Of a stretch of 27,555 bases of DNA, positions 25,322 through 27,555 are shown in pieces. Both the position numbers and the translations under genes were made by a program. This DNA is from 1-14-2-50-31-20 sp964617555 (GTDB lineage Bacteria; Bacteroidota; Ignavibacteria; Ignavibacteriales; Melioribacteraceae): contig CAZTYP010000066.1 of the NCBI GenBank assembly GCA_964617555.1, positions 1 to 27,555 on the forward strand. The letters are read 5' to 3'. The notes below the pieces were generated by a model that was not told the origin of the DNA, did not search any database, and was given only the letters and a program-made list of their open reading frames with translations. Within the stretch, counting starts at the first letter, position 1. The number at the start of each line of letters is the position of its first letter.

Positions 25322-25355
25322 TGAAAAAGTATAACAACGAAAAAACGGAAGGGAA

Positions 25356-25718
25356 ATGGAATCTCTACTCATAGTAATAAAAGAAAGGTCTCTTGCAAAA
25401 GGATTAGCTCTTGCACTTATGGATACCTTCCAAAGTATTCATACAACTAAAAGTCCCTTTACCGCATTAAAGATAACGGAAACGGAAAGGATAGATTTAA
25501 TAATCACCGAAATTTCATTCGATACAATTGAAAGCAATATATACATAAAAAAGATAACCGATTACCTCCCTACAAATTCAACAATAATAATACTAAATGA
25601 CGGCTCATTTTCTTTACCTATAGAAACACAACTAACGAATATTATAATCCAACAAAAACCGATATCAATAAAACAAATAATAAAAATAATTGATTTGTTA
25701 ACTGAAAAAATAAATTAA
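25356..25718 (+). CDS. Stand-alone pseudo-receiver protein
   Basis: Small cytoplasmic protein of 120 residues whose hydrophobic pattern follows a CheY-like receiver: strand 1 SLLIVIKERSLAKGL, helix 1, strand 3 RIDLIITEISF, strand 4 STIIILNDGS, strand 5 NIIIQQKP and a final amphipathic helix. The conserved Lys-Pro (Lys101-Pro102) is kept, but the acidic pair after strand 1 is replaced (Lys9, Glu10) and the phospho-acceptor Asp is Glu52. It thus cannot be phosphorylated in the usual way and may mimic the active state or act as a protein-binding adaptor. GGAAGGGAA is close to the ATG. The next gene starts 16 bases after its stop. Distant ancestry with other alpha/beta folds is possible; the receiver call is by pattern only. 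Confidence 0.65.
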   Translation: MESLLIVIKERSLAKGLALALMDTFQSIHTTKSPFTALKITETERIDLIITEISFDTIESNIYIKKITDYLPTNSTIIILNDGSFSLPIETQLTNIIIQQKPISIKQIIKIIDLLTEKIN

Positions 25719-25734
25719 TCCGGAGGGGAGCATA

Positions 25735-27144
25735 ATGAAAAAAACGATTATATTTTTATCCGTTTTTCTATTAAACATCGGCGTAATTTTTTCGCAAATA
25801 CGTAATCCATATTTTACATCCAAACAATTAAAAGAGATAGAACCTATGGTTAAACCCTTTTCATTTTTCCCAAATTATTTTAAGTATTATTCGGCACCGG
25901 GAAATCCCACCTCTAAAAAATTGAACTTGGTAACCTCAATAACCATGGGCGGAATTACATCCACACTAATTGAAAACTGGGGAACCGACAGTTGGAACAA
26001 CTATAAACTTACAACCTATTCATTTGATTTGGGAAATAATAAAACCGGATATGTTGTGCAAAACTGGGATAACGGAAATTGGATTAATTCTTTAAAGTTG
26101 GGAATTGTTTTAAACGAACAGACTTTTCCCGCAATAGACTCTTTACAATTTTGGGAAAATAATAATTGGGAAAATAAATTCAGACATTATTACAAATATA
26201 ACTCAAACAACGATGTTACTGCACTACTAACTCAAATGTGGAATGATACAACAAATGTGTGGGAAAACATATTGAACTTTATGATTAATTATGATAACAA
26301 TTTCAAAATAATAAATACTTTTACGGAAATTTGGAACGACACCGGTTGGACTCCTCTGTTCAGAGAATATTATTATTACAATGACGCGGATTCATGTAAA
26401 GGTCGTTTATCGCAAATATGGATGGTTGATGAATTTATTGACAAGGAACGAATCACTTACAAATACAACAACAAACATCTTAAAACCGAAGAACTTGATG
26501 AATCATGGGTCTTCTCTCAGTCCAAATGGATGAAAACATTGCAATTCAAATATGAGTATAATACGAATAACCAAGTTATTACAAAATATGATCAACGTTG
26601 GGACCTTAATACCGGGAAAAGCAGTTACAAAAAAATACTAATGACTTATAATAATAAATTACTTATTAAAGAACTAACTCAAATAAGCAAAGAGGATAAA
26701 TGGACAAATGCCGAACTTGAGTCATATACATACAACAACGATAAGCAAATAACAATTATTCTCTGGCAAAAATGGGATAGTGTAAACAATAAGTGGTATA
26801 ATTTCCAACGATGGACAAACAGATACGGGACATTGGGAGGAATTAAAAACGAAAGAAGAAATATTACCGGTTTTTCATTATCACAAAACTATCCCAATCC
26901 GTTCAATCCTGCAACAATTATAGAATATTCAATCTCAGCAAATAATTTTAATACCGCACAAAATGTAACTCTATCGGTATTTAATCTTTTAGGCAAAAGA
27001 GTATCAACATTGGTTAATCAAACACAAAACCCTGGTCAATATAAAGTAACATTCAATGCCGAAAACCTACCAAGCGGTTTGTACTTTTACAGATTACGAG
27101 TTGGGAAGAATATTCTTACAAAAAAATGTTTGTTAATAAAATAA
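25735..27144 (+). CDS. Secreted T9SS protein with Trp-rich tandem repeats
   Basis: Exported protein of 469 residues. Signal peptide at 1-20 (MKKTIIFLSVFLLNIGVIFS). Residues of about 75-365 hold about ten degenerate repeats of 29-31 residues, each with a first Trp (82, 111, 140, 169, 200, 229, 258, 289 and 347; Ser318 replaces it once), often a second Trp five to seven residues later, and an ending like Y-x-Y-N-x-N-N. The pattern recalls YD/RHS-type beta-hairpin repeats. Residues 380-469 are a type IX secretion C-terminal sorting domain: FSLSQNYPNPFNPATIIEYS, LSVFNLLGKRVSTLV, LPSGLYFYRLRVG and a Lys-rich end. It should be moved across the outer membrane and anchored or released. CGGAGGGG lies before the ATG. 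It lies in one operon with the pseudo-receiver and the following lipoprotein. The repeat function is unknown to me. Confidence 0.85.
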   Translation: MKKTIIFLSVFLLNIGVIFSQIRNPYFTSKQLKEIEPMVKPFSFFPNYFKYYSAPGNPTSKKLNLVTSITMGGITSTLIENWGTDSWNNYKLTTYSFDLGNNKTGYVVQNWDNGNWINSLKLGIVLNEQTFPAIDSLQFWENNNWENKFRHYYKYNSNNDVTALLTQMWNDTTNVWENILNFMINYDNNFKIINTFTEIWNDTGWTPLFREYYYYNDADSCKGRLSQIWMVDEFIDKERITYKYNNKHLKTEELDESWVFSQSKWMKTLQFKYEYNTNNQVITKYDQRWDLNTGKSSYKKILMTYNNKLLIKELTQISKEDKWTNAELESYTYNNDKQITIILWQKWDSVNNKWYNFQRWTNRYGTLGGIKNERRNITGFSLSQNYPNPFNPATIIEYSISANNFNTAQNVTLSVFNLLGKRVSTLVNQTQNPGQYKVTFNAENLPSGLYFYRLRVGKNILTKKCLLIK

Positions 27145-27157
27145 AGGAGGCGGTAAA

Positions 27158-27555
27158 ATGCTAAAAAGATTAATAATAACGGGAATGTTAATTACTTCAA
27201 TAAGTTTTATTTTTTCTTGTTCCGATGAAAATAATCCGGTAACCCCTAAAACACAAAAAGAAGCCAAAGAACTCGGAATCCGTGAAATTACACCTCCCGA
27301 AAAGATGAAACAATCCGCCGATCCACATGCTCAAATGTGTATAGGGTACATCGGTTTGGCTAACGGATTTAAAAATTACACGGCTATGTCTCAACCACCG
27401 AAAAAAACCGTAACGGCAAAAACCATTGATATAACTGAAAATTGGACACAAACTTGGATAATAGATCAATTAACGGTAACAATGAAATATTTTGAAAATG
27501 ATGTAAGTTTCGGATGGAAAATTTTTTTAACGGGGAAAGACAATCAATTTACCTA
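27158..27555 (+). CDS. Lipoprotein of unknown function (3' end cut off)
   Basis: Start of an open frame that runs off the right edge; 132 codons are visible. AAAGGAGG at 27144-27151 precedes the ATG at 27158 by six bases, an excellent ribosome site. The signal MLKRLIITGMLITSISFIFS ends before Cys21 (FIFSCSDENNPVTP), a clear lipoprotein form with an Asn/Pro-rich linker. Then come a charged stretch (KTQKEAKELGIREITPPEKM), a single Cys in AQMCIGYIGLANGF, and a beta-like region with NWTQTWIIDQLTVTMKYFEN. I know no family for it. It follows the T9SS repeat protein gene by 13 bases, so the two are likely co-translated and may work together at the surface. The C-terminus and any further domain lie outside the window. 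Confidence 0.8.
   Translation, partial: MLKRLIITGMLITSISFIFSCSDENNPVTPKTQKEAKELGIREITPPEKMKQSADPHAQMCIGYIGLANGFKNYTAMSQPPKKTVTAKTIDITENWTQTWIIDQLTVTMKYFENDVSFGWKIFLTGKDNQFT

Noticed and set aside
1..27555. CRISPR arrays, insertion sequences, tRNA or rRNA genes
   Set aside because: No regularly spaced direct repeats, transposase frames with terminal repeats, tRNA-like CCA/T-loop signatures or rRNA segments were recognised by reading.

Overview
The window looks like chromosomal DNA from a Gram-negative, AT-rich bacterium of the Bacteroidota/Ignavibacteriota side of the tree, and I favour an Ignavibacteria-like organism. The main reasons are a type IX secretion (T9SS) C-terminal sorting domain of the 'YPNPFNP' kind at about 26890-27141, several outer-membrane-barrel and lipoprotein genes, etfBA followed by a long acyl-CoA dehydrogenase, and two promoter-like sites matching the Bacteroidota -7 consensus TAnnTTTG. 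There are no rRNA or tRNA genes, insertion sequences, phage genes or CRISPR arrays that I can see.

Layout. (1) 1-1523: a 5'-truncated metallo-beta-lactamase-fold hydrolase and an uncharacterised protein with a Cys-x2-Cys-x9-Cys motif. (2) 1584-4047, minus strand: a DUF4342 membrane protein and a PpiD/SurA-like periplasmic peptidyl-prolyl isomerase with its own terminator. (3) 4249-7233: a possible 38-residue ORF with a very strong Shine-Dalgarno, rubrerythrin, and a lipoprotein M3 (Dcp-like) zinc peptidase. (4) 7475-9827: a DUF1015 protein directly followed by serC. (5) 9886-12466: a small lipoprotein and uvrB. (6) 12578-16155: a tight four-gene operon of two predicted outer-membrane barrels, a GDPD-domain lipoprotein and a membrane-anchored metallophosphoesterase. 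(7) 16282-19933: etfB-etfA-acyl-CoA dehydrogenase, closed by a strong terminator. (8) 20197-25005: an oligopeptide-type solute-binding protein, a histidine kinase and an NtrC-family sigma-54 activator in one operon. (9) 25356 to the end: a pseudo-receiver protein, a secreted T9SS protein with Trp-rich repeats, and a truncated lipoprotein.

How they fit together. Most of the window is housekeeping: envelope protein folding, oxidative stress, peptide turnover, serine synthesis, nucleotide excision repair and electron transfer from acyl-CoA oxidation. The part most likely to be undescribed is 20197-27555. There a solute-binding protein has no transporter beside it and abuts a histidine kinase gene. 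The partner regulator has an intact GAFTGA motif. A candidate sigma-54 promoter and three TTCCGC copies lie in the 350-bp gap before a second cluster encoding a pseudo-receiver with Glu at the phospho-acceptor position, a T9SS-exported protein with Trp repeating every 29-31 residues, and a lipoprotein. I read this as a ligand-sensing three-component system that may control a secreted surface or extracellular protein. The genes and motifs are seen; the regulatory link is inference.
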